Shown here: one piece after another, positions 13,461-22,037 of the stretch
Numbering within the stretch: position 1 is the stretch's first letter
Layout: every line of letters begins with the position of its first letter
From: an uncultured Clostridia bacterium
Lineage (GTDB): Bacteria > Bacillota > Clostridia > TANB77 > CAG-508
Length of the DNA stretch: 64,000 nucleotides
Assembly (NCBI GenBank): GCA_947626605.1
Contig: CANQSV010000001.1
Coordinates: 45,018-109,017 of the forward strand
Reading direction: 5' to 3'
Position numbers and translations under genes: made by a program
The notes under the pieces: generated by a model
Databases searched by the model: none
Told to the model about the DNA's origin: nothing
Seen by the model: only the letters and a program-made list of their open reading frames with translations

Positions 13461-13490
13461 AAAACAAGGGAGATTTCTCTCCCTTGTTTT
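13461..13490 (-). terminator. Terminator of the surface-protein gene
   Basis: Arms AAAACAAGGGAGA and TCTCCCTTGTTTT around a 4-nt loop, perfect 13 bp, two bases after the stop codon. Confidence 0.9.
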
Positions 13491-13491
13491 T

Positions 13492-16400
13492 CTAAAATTT
13501 AACTTCTCTATACTTAAATATTCCTATTGCTCCTACTGCTAAAAATCCTACAATCACTATTCCAGCTACTGCTATATTTCCTGGTCCTGTTTGTGGCAAC
13601 TTCTCTTTAGATGTTGTATTGTCCTTCTTCTGCTCTTTTGCATTCTCAACTTTTATTATCATTGTTGTTTTATCTAATTCCACATTCTTGTATCTTTCTT
13701 TTATCTTAACAACTTTCTTTCCGTCTTTTTCTTTCAAAGTAAATTCTACCTTAATTATATCTCCTGATTTTTTATATCCCTTTGGGGCTTCTTTTTCTGT
13801 TATCTCTAATACATATGTACCATCTTTTAAATCTAATTCTTTTAATATTATTTGTCCTATTGAATTAGTTGTATTTGTTTTCTTAAGAATCTCTTTATAC
13901 TTTTTATTATTATCCTTATCTTTGCCCTCCTCTTTCTTTATTACCAATTCAAATTTCGCACCTTTTAATTTATTAGTTGTTCCTTTTTCGTATTTATTCA
14001 CCTTAATAACAAACTCATCTTCAGCCATTGGTGGTATATAAGTATTTATTATTTCAAATCCTTCAATTCTTGTTTCATATCCTGCTATAGCTTCCTCTTC
14101 TACAGAATATTCAATCTTGTTACCTTCTTTATCATACATTTCTAATTGTTTAAATGTAGTTTTCCATTTATCATTAGCTGTTATATCCTTTGTTCCTATT
14201 ACTTCTCCATTTGCTAATAAGCTTACAGTTACCTTACTTGGTCTTAATTTTTCATATCCACTATCTTCCCATTTTTTAGTTACATCAATATCTATAACTT
14301 CTTCACCAGCTACCATTCCATGCCTATTTATTAGGTTATATCCATGTATTTCTTTTTCATAGCCTTCTACTTCCTCTTCGTCAATCGTATATAGTATTTC
14401 TGTTCCTTCTTTATACTTATCTAAATCTTTAAATTTATATTCCCAATTATCAGATTCAGTTACTTTTTTAGTTTGAACTACTTTACCATCTGCCAACAAT
14501 TTTACAATTATACTCTCAGGTCTCATTCCTTCTTGATTATTCAAATCTTCCCATGTTTTCTTTCCTTCAATGCTTATCTTGTTTGGTTTATGTTCATTCG
14601 TTATATCATATCCTTGTATTGACTTTTCATATTCTGGAATAGTTTCTTCATCAATTGTATATTCTATTATCTCACCATCTCTATATTTGTCTAGGTCTGT
14701 AAATTTGTATTTCCACTCATCCTTTTCTGTTACTATTTTCGAATCAATCTCTATTCCATCAGCTAGTAGTTTAACAGTTATTTCTTTTGGTCTTATTCCA
14801 TCCTGATTGTTTTCATCTTTCCATATTTTTGTTCCTTTAATTTCTATTTTTTCTGGTGTCTGTGTATTTGTATGTGTATGTGTGTTTGTTATATTATAGC
14901 CATCTATAGTTGTTTCATAGTCTGTTACTGAATCTTCTTTAATAGTATAATCTATTTTTTCTCCATTTTTATACTTTGGTAAGTTTTTGAATTCATATGC
15001 CCAATCATCATCTTTTGTAACATCTTTATGTGCAACTTCTTCATCATTTGCAAATAGTCTTACTGTTATTTTCTCAGGTCTTATTCCATCTTGATTGTTA
15101 TTATCTTCCCATGTTTTTGTTCCTTTAATTTCTATTTTTTCTGGTACGTATGTATTTGTAATTTTATATTTTACTGCATACTCATCAGCCTTGTTATCAT
15201 CGTTTAGTACTTCTATTTTAGATACATAATTTTCATTAACATTAACCTCTTTTATTGTATATACTATCTCTTCTTCATCTGGCTTTTCCTCACTATCTCT
15301 ATACTTTGGAAGATTTATTATTGTACAAGACCATTCTTTTAATTGCTCTTCATCAGTTGTTGAATAAACTATATTATTCTCATTCGTTTTATCTTCCTTT
15401 ATTTCTACACATTTTCCCTGTTCTTTTAATTCTATAACACCTTTTTTCACTTCATCAGCAAATAATTCAAATTCAACTTTTTCTGGTCTTTTATCCTTTT
15501 CATTATTATCATTCCAAATTTTTTCAACATATACTTGAGTAGTTTCTTCCTTTTTATTTTTGCTTAAATCAGCAGAAGAAATGCCAGAATTAATACCATG
15601 AATAGTATTGGCTTCAACTTTTTTTGCTATTACAGAACCATCTAAATTTCCATTAATATATATATTCATATTAGGAGCTAAAATAGTTCCTATAATCTCT
15701 TTTGCTTCTAACTTAACTTCTTTAGAATTTTCTGGGTAATAAAAATTCCATATGATATTTTTAGCAAGCGGATTCCAATCTGCTTTATTTCCTTCAATTT
15801 GTATTATTGGTGTTACAGGAGAACCACTAGTAAAGGCATTAGTACAATCAACATTTATAATTATTTTCTTGTTTGCATCTAATCCTTTTATTGAAAAATT
15901 ATCACAAATACTTGAATTGAAGAAATTATCTGGATTGACTGTAATAATTGTCATATCTTGTTCAGCAGGAATAGTGTATTCAAAAGTATGACTATCATTA
16001 TTTTCATTTCTACAACTAACTTCTATAGCTTCTCCCTTTTTCTTTAATGATTCAGATAATTGTTTTAGCTTTTCAAATTCTGCATCAAAATTTATAAATT
16101 CATATTCAACTCCTATTACATTATAAGCATTATATGTCTTACCCTGCTCATTACACTGTGTATTTTCATGAGATTTTCCATTTATTTTACACTCATTTGG
16201 ATTGTGATCATTATCTATTATATTTTTATTATCTTTAGTATAAATATATAAATTAGCTTTTCCATTTTCATTACCACAATCATATGTACCTTTGTATATA
16301 TTGTCACAAGTAAGTTCTGCTTTTGTTCTTTTAGCTTGCCAACAATATTTCCCATCACTTTCATATTTTCCTCTAATATATGAATTTAAATTAACACAAT

Positions 16401-16698
16401 CCAAGTTTTGTTTATAAAAGCCATCCCATTGAGTCTCATAATTACCAAAACTGCCTTTTTTTAAATCACCACCTATTGCAATATCTGCTGTACATTCTGA
16501 TAAACTTGCATCTTCTTTAGTAAACACGCAAAAATCTCCTGCTACACCTAATATATTTCCTCTATATGATTTATAGTATTCCTGTTTTGGGGCTTTTTCC
16601 TCTGAAGCATTAATAAAAAGCCCCAAAGAAAGCACTATTAATAATATAAAAGTTATACTAGCAATTAAACGTTTTCTATTTATATTTGCACTTTTCAT
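13492..16698 (-). CDS. LPXTG cell-wall-anchored protein with Cna-B repeats
   Basis: 1068 residues. Signal peptide about 1-31. Residues about 45-375 form a cysteine-rich domain (about twelve Cys) ending GSVIAKKVEANTIHG, the closing pattern of choice-of-anchor-A domains. Then come five Cna-B type modules, each opening like KTWEDNNNQDGIRPEK and closing like YTIKEDS...YNITNTH, and a SpaA/prealbumin-like module from about residue 900 (FVIKVNKYEKGTTNKLKGAK). The sorting signal is LPQTG at 1034-1038 with a hydrophobic segment and a charged tail. Predicted surface adhesin or pilin-like protein attached by sortase; Cna-B folds often carry isopeptide bonds. No sortase gene is in the window. A TG-rich tract near 14860-14890 encodes a His/Thr linker. 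Confidence 0.93.
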   Translation of the reverse strand: MKSANINRKRLIASITFILLIVLSLGLFINASEEKAPKQEYYKSYRGNILGVAGDFCVFTKEDASLSECTADIAIGGDLKKGSFGNYETQWDGFYKQNLDCVNLNSYIRGKYESDGKYCWQAKRTKAELTCDNIYKGTYDCGNENGKANLYIYTKDNKNIIDNDHNPNECKINGKSHENTQCNEQGKTYNAYNVIGVEYEFINFDAEFEKLKQLSESLKKKGEAIEVSCRNENNDSHTFEYTIPAEQDMTIITVNPDNFFNSSICDNFSIKGLDANKKIIINVDCTNAFTSGSPVTPIIQIEGNKADWNPLAKNIIWNFYYPENSKEVKLEAKEIIGTILAPNMNIYINGNLDGSVIAKKVEANTIHGINSGISSADLSKNKKEETTQVYVEKIWNDNNEKDKRPEKVEFELFADEVKKGVIELKEQGKCVEIKEDKTNENNIVYSTTDEEQLKEWSCTIINLPKYRDSEEKPDEEEIVYTIKEVNVNENYVSKIEVLNDDNKADEYAVKYKITNTYVPEKIEIKGTKTWEDNNNQDGIRPEKITVRLFANDEEVAHKDVTKDDDWAYEFKNLPKYKNGEKIDYTIKEDSVTDYETTIDGYNITNTHTHTNTQTPEKIEIKGTKIWKDENNQDGIRPKEITVKLLADGIEIDSKIVTEKDEWKYKFTDLDKYRDGEIIEYTIDEETIPEYEKSIQGYDITNEHKPNKISIEGKKTWEDLNNQEGMRPESIIVKLLADGKVVQTKKVTESDNWEYKFKDLDKYKEGTEILYTIDEEEVEGYEKEIHGYNLINRHGMVAGEEVIDIDVTKKWEDSGYEKLRPSKVTVSLLANGEVIGTKDITANDKWKTTFKQLEMYDKEGNKIEYSVEEEAIAGYETRIEGFEIINTYIPPMAEDEFVIKVNKYEKGTTNKLKGAKFELVIKKEEGKDKDNNKKYKEILKKTNTTNSIGQIILKELDLKDGTYVLEITEKEAPKGYKKSGDIIKVEFTLKEKDGKKVVKIKERYKNVELDKTTMIIKVENAKEQKKDNTTSKEKLPQTGPGNIAVAGIVIVGFLAVGAIGIFKYREVKF

Positions 16699-16924
16699 AC
16701 AAAAAATCCTCCAAACTCCTTATTTTTATATAATATATCTAAATTTAATATTACAACCTTTCAGATTTTATGTATATGGAAATCCTTTCCTCTACTCATA
16801 AACAAGCTTGAATTTACTGCTTTTTAGGCTCTATTAAATTTTTTATACATTTAGGTTACATAAAAAAGACGCTTTTGGATAAAAAAAGTGGGCAATATAA
16901 AAAAGCAAGGGAATCCTCACTTTT

Positions 16925-17230
16925 CTAGAACTCCCTCTTACTATATTTTAATTTTGTTGCCATTCCTCCTCTTATGTGTCTTTCTGCTTTATTCTCATCT
17001 AAAACCTTTCTAACTTCTTTCGCAAGCTTTGGATTAATCTTCAATAATCTTTCCGACACATCCTTGTGTACTGTCGACTTAGAAATCCCAAATAGTTTTG
17101 CTGTTCCTCTCACTGTATCTTGTGTATCTATTATATGATGTGCCAATTCTATTGCACGTTCTTCTATTGATAACTTTCCTGCTAAAGCTCTGCTTGTTAC
17201 AGTTAGGTTATGCGTAATCATTCCTTTCAT
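16925..17230 (-). CDS. spoIIID: Sporulation transcriptional regulator SpoIIID
   Basis: 101 residues from the ATG at 17230. Mother-cell DNA-binding protein that tunes the sigma-E regulon. The helix-turn-helix is TVRGTAKLFGISKSTVHKDV, preceded by IEERAIELAHHIIDTQD and followed by INPKLAKEVRKVLDENKAERHIRGG, both family-typical. A TTG six codons upstream is in frame but its codons overlap the SD (GGGGG), so ATG 17230 is preferred; a second ATG at 17221 is possible. The SD lies within the 3' arm of a strong leader hairpin (17236-17281), suggesting translational control. Confidence 0.95.
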   Translation of the reverse strand: MKGMITHNLTVTSRALAGKLSIEERAIELAHHIIDTQDTVRGTAKLFGISKSTVHKDVSERLLKINPKLAKEVRKVLDENKAERHIRGGMATKLKYSKREF

Positions 17231-17235
17231 ACAGC

Positions 17236-17281
17236 AACCCCCACACAAATACTTTTATTTAAATGTATTCATGTGAGGGTT
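17236..17281 (-). promoter_or_regulatory. SD-sequestering hairpin upstream of spoIIID
   Basis: In the minus-strand transcript AACCCTCACATGAATAC pairs over 17 positions with GTATTTGTGTGGGGGTT. Three pairs are G-U wobbles that would be A-C mismatches on the other strand. The 3' arm contains the GGGGG ribosome-binding site, 5 nt before the ATG. Confidence 0.75.
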
Positions 17282-17383
17282 GTATTAGAACATTCTGATT
17301 TTTTATTTTGATCTTGTAATTTATATTCAATTAACTTTAAAGAACTTTCGTTTTTTTGCATTATTGTAATTAAGTAAAATAAT

Positions 17384-17412
17384 ATAGAGCCCTCTAAATT
17401 AGAGAGCTCTAT
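17384..17412 (-). terminator. Hairpin downstream of the lectin-like gene
   Basis: A 14-bp stem (ATAGAGCTCTCTAA with TTAGAGGGCTCTAT on the minus strand, one G-U) 32 nt after the stop at 17445. The following T-run is weak. It could be a terminator or a structural element next to a variable region. Confidence 0.6.
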
Positions 17413-17444
17413 CGTTCAGGTGCAGTATCAGTGGGCAGTGCTAC

Positions 17445-18368
17445 TCAAAGCACAAACCAACCAACGCTGTCGTTAGCGTGATAATCATAATAGTCGCCGA
17501 GATTAAGATTGGCGAGCGGACCGTAGCTACCACTGAGATTGCAGACACCACCAGCCAGCCAGAAACCACCGGCCTTTTCGTCTTTTGCCAGAATTTTGCG
17601 GGTATTTGCTAAATCGCATTTCCCCACAATCCTTCTTGAACCTGTTGGCTCAAAGTCATTTTTTGCATCTGCTGAATCCCAATAATGTCCCAACTCTTTT
17701 GAGTTAGTACATACTGCAAACCAAGCGTCCCTCTCAGACCAGCCTTCATTAATCAGTCCAGTAATGAGCCATCCCAAAAACAGAATATACTCATCCTTTG
17801 TACCAAGTCGAAGACCGTTTTCCTTTGCGAGTTCTTCCCACTCATTATAGGAATAACCCACAGCAGGTTTGAAGCCAGGAACGAACTGGAGCTTGCCATT
17901 ATCCATTGACGGATCATTGGCAAACACTTCAAATCCTTTGACCGATTTACCGATAGCCTTTTTAAGATTATCAATAAATGCCACTTCTACATCGTTTACA
18001 GGTTTGTGCTTCAGCAGTTCCGCATAAAAAGGACCAGAGCCAGGGATCTTAATAGTCTCAAACTCTGTTGTAGCTTTTGTTTCATCTGCCATAAGCTGTT
18101 CGATGCACTCCTGAGCCTCAGCTTCTTCAAGATAAGAGTTCAGAATTGCCTGAACATTTTTCTTGACCGAAGATTCCATCGTAAGGACAAGTTTTCCTGC
18201 CTCATCCTTATGGACGAAAAAGACTTCTCCGCTGTGTGTGTGCTGAGTTTCTCCCTGCTTTGCAGCAGAAATCTCTACAGCAACCTTTGCTGCTATCCGG
18301 TTTCCCAGATACTCTTCCAGAACCTTCTGGATTACCCGAACCTCGTTCAGAGCCGTTGTTACATTCAT
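17445..18368 (-). CDS. GC-richer protein with C-type-lectin/FGE-like C-terminus (possible DGR target)
   Basis: 307 residues, family not recognised. The N-terminal half is mixed helical/strand without signal peptide. The C-terminal ~120 residues (YNEWEELAKENGLRLGTKDE, then WSERDAWFAVCTNS) lead into GGFWLAGGVCN and end NDSVGWFVL, the layout of C-type-lectin/formylglycine-enzyme folds used by diversity-generating retroelements. Between them nearly all codons end in C or T and encode N, S, Y, D, H, G and L, residues reachable from AAC/AAT by adenine mutagenesis. Base composition differs sharply from the flanks: I counted 28 G+C of 60 at 18001-18060. No reverse transcriptase or template repeat is in the window. 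SD GGAGG; horizontally acquired by inference. Confidence 0.6.
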   Translation of the reverse strand: MNVTTALNEVRVIQKVLEEYLGNRIAAKVAVEISAAKQGETQHTHSGEVFFVHKDEAGKLVLTMESSVKKNVQAILNSYLEEAEAQECIEQLMADETKATTEFETIKIPGSGPFYAELLKHKPVNDVEVAFIDNLKKAIGKSVKGFEVFANDPSMDNGKLQFVPGFKPAVGYSYNEWEELAKENGLRLGTKDEYILFLGWLITGLINEGWSERDAWFAVCTNSKELGHYWDSADAKNDFEPTGSRRIVGKCDLANTRKILAKDEKAGGFWLAGGVCNLSGSYGPLANLNLGDYYDYHANDSVGWFVL

Positions 18369-18510
18369 GATAGTTTCCTCCTTAAAATTTTATTAAAATT
18401 TTGGGTTGAACGAACAGTGCATTCTTTCGAATACAACTATATTATACCACATTATGTAAATTTTTACAACTTACTATTTGGTTTAGTAATTTTTTATTTT
18501 ACATATAATT

Positions 18511-19698
18511 TTAATTGTCCAATGTATTCATCATTAAAAAATCTTTTAATTTTATATGCTTTACTACACTAGTTGAATAATCTATATCATCATTTGTTAT
18601 AATAATTTTTTGGGATAAATTGTCTATATCTGCAAATGCCGAAAATTCTCTATTATATGCCTTTTCATCTGCAACACTATAGGCTACTTGAATATAATAT
18701 TTTTTATTATCTTTTTGTGCAAGAAAATCAATTTCTCTACCTTTATTGTTAAATACATATATATTATATCCCATATAAACAAGTTCATTATATACTATAT
18801 TTTCTAAATTATGTGTTAAATCATACCTGTTATCCATACATCTAATTGAATTCAATGAAACATCTTCGTTATATATTTTTAAATAATATGCAAGTTCACT
18901 TTTTGTTCTGGTAGAATATTGTTTTATTGATTCAATTATATATGCTTCCTCTAAATAACTTAAATACTTAATAATAGTATTAATTGAACAACTTTCATAT
19001 TTTTGCCTAATATAATCATGAATTGATTTAGCTGAAATTATTCTACTATTTGAACGCAAAACAAAATTTACTAAATTTTTAAATAAACTTTCTTTTTGAA
19101 TATGATATCTATTTATCAAATCATTTATTACTATTGTATCATCTAAATCATTTAAATAACGAATTTTTGCATCATCTGAATCAAATTCAAATCTTTTTGG
19201 AAAGCCTCCCCAAACCAAATAATCTGTAACAGAGCATTTCTTTCCTAATTCTTTAGTATATTCTAATATCTCTTTATATACGAATGGTCTTACCCTAAAA
19301 GAAACATACCTTCCACTTAGTTCTTTTGTGAATTCTTTTGATAATAATTTAGAATTTGATCCAGTAATAAATACAGAATTATTATATAATCTTAATGTTT
19401 TACAAGCGTCTTGCCATCCATCTATCATTTGAATTTCGTCAAGAAATATATAGCATTTTCCACTTTTTTTATTTTTTTCAACATAATCCAAAAGTAAGTC
19501 ACTATTAGATATGTTTGCTACGATTCTTTTATCTTCAAAATTTAAATATATAACATTATCTGTTTTCTGTTTTATTTCGTCTCTTATTTGCTCTAAGATA
19601 ACAGATTTTCCAGAACGTCTAATACCAGTTATAATTTTTATTAAATCTGAATCATAAAATTCTCGAACAGGTTTTATATAATGTTCTCTATAAATCAT
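18511..19698 (-). CDS. AAA ATPase with DUF4143 domain
   Basis: 395 residues from the ATG at 19698, which follows GAGGTGG; an upstream in-frame extension overlaps the promoter. AAA_14-type ATPase: Walker A GIRRSGKSVI (about 29-38), Walker B CYIFLDEIQMIDGW, sensor VFITGSNSKLLS. A winged-helix-like middle is followed by the C-terminal DUF4143 region, with REIDFLAQKDNKKYYIQVAY, which resembles the core of restriction-endonuclease-like folds. Such genes are frequent, mobile and of unproven function. The start lies behind a strong promoter with an inverted-repeat array. Confidence 0.88.
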   Translation of the reverse strand: MIYREHYIKPVREFYDSDLIKIITGIRRSGKSVILEQIRDEIKQKTDNVIYLNFEDKRIVANISNSDLLLDYVEKNKKSGKCYIFLDEIQMIDGWQDACKTLRLYNNSVFITGSNSKLLSKEFTKELSGRYVSFRVRPFVYKEILEYTKELGKKCSVTDYLVWGGFPKRFEFDSDDAKIRYLNDLDDTIVINDLINRYHIQKESLFKNLVNFVLRSNSRIISAKSIHDYIRQKYESCSINTIIKYLSYLEEAYIIESIKQYSTRTKSELAYYLKIYNEDVSLNSIRCMDNRYDLTHNLENIVYNELVYMGYNIYVFNNKGREIDFLAQKDNKKYYIQVAYSVADEKAYNREFSAFADIDNLSQKIIITNDDIDYSTSVVKHIKLKDFLMMNTLDN

Positions 19699-19716
19699 AA
19701 TTTCCACCTCAATATT

Positions 19717-19745
19717 ATTATAGTGAAAGTTTTTCGTTTTGTCAA
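19717..19745 (-). promoter_or_regulatory. Promoter of the DUF4143 ATPase gene
   Basis: Minus-strand TTGACA, 17-nt spacer, TATAAT, a consensus sigma-A promoter. Confidence 0.85.
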
Positions 19746-19747
19746 CC

Positions 19748-19796
19748 AAATCTTTCACTGTATTGAAAGATTTTAAATATTTAAAAAAATCTTTCA
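19748..19796. promoter_or_regulatory. Inverted-repeat array upstream of the ATPase promoter
   Basis: AAATCTTTCA and TGAAAGATTT form a perfect 10-bp inverted repeat with a 6-nt spacer (19748-19773). A third AAATCTTTCA is at 19787-19796, and CTTTCAC recurs in the promoter spacer. Possible operator array; the regulator is unknown. Confidence 0.5.
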
Positions 19797-19822
19797 ACAC
19801 ATTTAAAAAATTAATCTACTGA

Positions 19823-20725
19823 TCATCCTTTTTTCTTCAATTTTGCCACAAAAAAGCCTTCATACAATTCATCTGGGCACACACATAACGTACCTTCTAT
19901 TTCTACTGGCAACAAAGGAATTCCGTTAAATTTGTTTAAATCAATTGGTGCTATTTCTAAATTACCTTTTTTCATTATTTCTTTTACTACTTCTTCATTT
20001 TCCTCTTTCAAAATAGAACAAGTTGAATATATGATTTCTCCACCTTTTTTTATTATATTAGAAGCCTTTAATAATAAATCTTTTTGTGTTTTTATTGAAC
20101 GCTGTACTAACTCTTCTGTATAATATTTTTCTAAATTTTTATCATCTGCATTTATTGTTCCGCTTCCACTACAAGGAGCATCCAATAGTATTTTATCAAA
20201 GGAAAACATATCACTCAATCGCCTTGCATCTTCTATCATAACATTAATATGCTCCGCACCTTGCTTATTTAAATTATACTTTAACCTTTCTGCTCTTATC
20301 TTATTTTTTTCACAAGCAGTAATTAAAGCTTTATTATTAGACAAACTTGCCATCTCAGTTGTTTTGCCTCCAGGTGCAGCTGCCATATCTAATATGTTTT
20401 CACCTTCTTTTGGCTCAACTATAATTGGTGGTATCATTGAAGACAAACTCTGTAAATAAATCTCTCCGTTATCATACATATCCATTTGTTTTATATCATT
20501 TTCTATACCATCTTCTATTATGATTGCTTCATTATACCAAGCTACTTTGCTATATTGTATTTCTTTATTTTTCAACTTCTCTTCAACTTCAAAAACACTA
20601 CTTTTTATATTATTAACTCTTAATGTTGTTTTTCGATTTTTAGCATAGCCTTCTAATATTTTTCTTCCTATATTTTCCCCATATTCATCTAATATTTTCT
20701 GTTTTAAAAATTCTGGTATTCCCAC
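19823..20725 (-). CDS. NOL1/NOP2/Sun-family RNA m5C methyltransferase (RsmF/YebU-like)
   Basis: 300 residues. The SAM fold is visible as ILDMAAAPGGKTTEMA (motif I), DKILLDAPCSGSGT (motif IV with the release cysteine) and IIYSTCSILKEENEEVV (motif VI with the catalytic cysteine). It lacks both the NusB domain of RsmB and a long C-terminal PUA-like tail, so it is a compact form. Probably methylates 16S rRNA or a tRNA at C5 of cytosine; the target cannot be read from sequence. The start is GTG, with AGGAG 11 nt upstream. Confidence 0.93.
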   Translation of the reverse strand: MGIPEFLKQKILDEYGENIGRKILEGYAKNRKTTLRVNNIKSSVFEVEEKLKNKEIQYSKVAWYNEAIIIEDGIENDIKQMDMYDNGEIYLQSLSSMIPPIIVEPKEGENILDMAAAPGGKTTEMASLSNNKALITACEKNKIRAERLKYNLNKQGAEHINVMIEDARRLSDMFSFDKILLDAPCSGSGTINADDKNLEKYYTEELVQRSIKTQKDLLLKASNIIKKGGEIIYSTCSILKEENEEVVKEIMKKGNLEIAPIDLNKFNGIPLLPVEIEGTLCVCPDELYEGFFVAKLKKKG

Positions 20726-20800
20726 CTTTTTTATTTCTCCTTAATTTATATCATACTTTTTTTATATCATATAGAAAAGAATCCTGCAACTCAAAAATTT

Positions 20801-20823
20801 ATGGGCGATTAACTATCGCCCAT
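20801..20823 (-). terminator. Terminator after the DUF305 gene
   Basis: ATGGGCGAT and ATCGCCCAT around TTAGT-type loop, followed on the minus strand by AAATTTTTG; 29 bp after the stop at 20852. Confidence 0.75.
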
Positions 20824-20851
20824 ATTCTTCTATCAATCCACTTGCAAATTA

Positions 20852-21418
20852 TTATCTTCTACATAAATTTTTTTGTATTTGTTTTAGTTCTCTAACTCCT
20901 TCACTTTTTTCTCTTATTATTGTTTCTGCAACACTCTTTAATCGTGGATCAATACAATATTTTAATAAATTGTTACACATTTCAATTGCACCTTCGTGAT
21001 GCGGAATCATTTCATTAACAAAATTTAAATTTATATTTATACATCTAGGACTATTTTTCATTCTTGAAATCATATTTTTAGTTATAGATAAATATCTTTC
21101 CATATAACATTGAACATCTCTTTGAGAATTTGTAAAACCTAAAGTTGTATTTTTAATTTCTCTCATTTGTTCTATTCCTCTAGTTTGCATTCTAATTATT
21201 CCATTTGCTATCTCTTGTAAAGCTGGATAACGTGTATATTCTAATAAATTTTGGCACATATATATAGCCGCCTGATGATGTGGTATCATACATTCTATAA
21301 AATCGATTGTTATATTGTTAATTATGTTTTGTGATAACATTTCATTTGCCATTTGGCATAAAATCTTATCAAATTCAAATAAGTACTTTCTTGTCCTTGA
21401 TACATCTTGACATCTCAT
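20852..21418 (-). CDS. DUF305 ferritin-like protein
   Basis: 188 residues from the ATG at 21418 behind GGGGGTG. Two tandem helical halves each contain the DUF305 motif: ECMIPHHQAAIYMCQNLL and NEMIPHHEGAIEMCNNLL, His-His pairs suited to binding a metal in a four-helix bundle. No signal peptide is visible. Such proteins have been linked to copper or other metal handling, without firm proof. The divergent genes at 21589 encode coat-type proteins of similar helical composition, so a spore-coat link is conceivable. Confidence 0.85.
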   Translation of the reverse strand: MRCQDVSRTRKYLFEFDKILCQMANEMLSQNIINNITIDFIECMIPHHQAAIYMCQNLLEYTRYPALQEIANGIIRMQTRGIEQMREIKNTTLGFTNSQRDVQCYMERYLSITKNMISRMKNSPRCININLNFVNEMIPHHEGAIEMCNNLLKYCIDPRLKSVAETIIREKSEGVRELKQIQKNLCRR

Positions 21419-21588
21419 AAATTCACCCCCTATATAAATCATATAGTTTTTTTCTAAAAATGTTACTATTTACCATTCATGTATATTTTTATAATTTATG
21501 GAAATACTATTTTTAGATGGTAAAAATGTGAACAATTGGTTCAATCTTTCCCATACTTCTCTGTATTAAGAAAGGAATGATAATTATT

Positions 21589-21762
21589 ATGACTGGTAAA
21601 GAACTTTTATACATTGAAGATGCTTTAGGACATGAAACTTTTATGAAATCATGTAGCCAAAAGGCTTCTGCTCAATTAACAGATCCTGCTCTTTCTGCTT
21701 ATGTAAAAGAATTAGAGCAAAAACATTCAGACTTATTTAATAAGTTTTTTAATTTATTATAA
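21589..21762 (+). CDS. Small helical protein upstream of a CotF-like gene
   Basis: 57 residues (MTGKELLYIEDALGHETF, then a helix with Glu, Lys and His). It resembles one half of a ferritin-like/coat F bundle and is followed immediately by a CotF-type gene, so it is probably a spore-coat component. An ATG at 21577 is in frame but sits directly on AAAGGA; ATG 21589 is 12 nt from it. Its TAA overlaps an in-frame ATG of the next gene, implying coupled translation. Confidence 0.65.
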   Translation: MTGKELLYIEDALGHETFMKSCSQKASAQLTDPALSAYVKELEQKHSDLFNKFFNLL

Positions 21763-21773
21763 TGGAGGGTTTT

Positions 21774-22022
21774 ATGGAAGACAAAGATTTAATGGAAAAA
21801 GAATTATTAATTATAAAAGGAGTTTGTGATTTATATCTTCATGGAACTATAGAATCAACATCACAAGACGTTCATACTACTTTTAAAGATGCACTAAATG
21901 AGTCATTAAATATTCAAAACAAAATATATAATTTAATGGCTGAAAAAGGTTGGTATAAAACTGAAAATGTTGAACAAACAAAAATTGATACTGTAAAGCA
22001 AAAATTTGCATCAAAACAATAA
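21774..22022 (+). CDS. Spore coat protein, CotF family
   Basis: 82 residues matching the coat F domain: CDLYLHGTIESTSQDVHTTF, then ALNESLNIQNKIYNLMAEKG and a C-terminal WYKTENVEQTKID. In Bacillus CotF is a coat protein; in Clostridia several short paralogues occur in pairs, as here. The ATG at 21774 has GGAGGG four bases upstream and is preferred over the overlapping ATG at 21762. A nested palindromic element follows 16 bp after the stop. Confidence 0.88.
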   Translation: MEDKDLMEKELLIIKGVCDLYLHGTIESTSQDVHTTFKDALNESLNIQNKIYNLMAEKGWYKTENVEQTKIDTVKQKFASKQ

Positions 22023-22037
22023 AAAGCTAATATTCAA

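Noticed and set aside
14855-14890. TG dinucleotide microsatellite in the Cna-B gene
   Set aside because: The run is interrupted and short, and is fully explained by a Thr/His linker; kept only as a remark.
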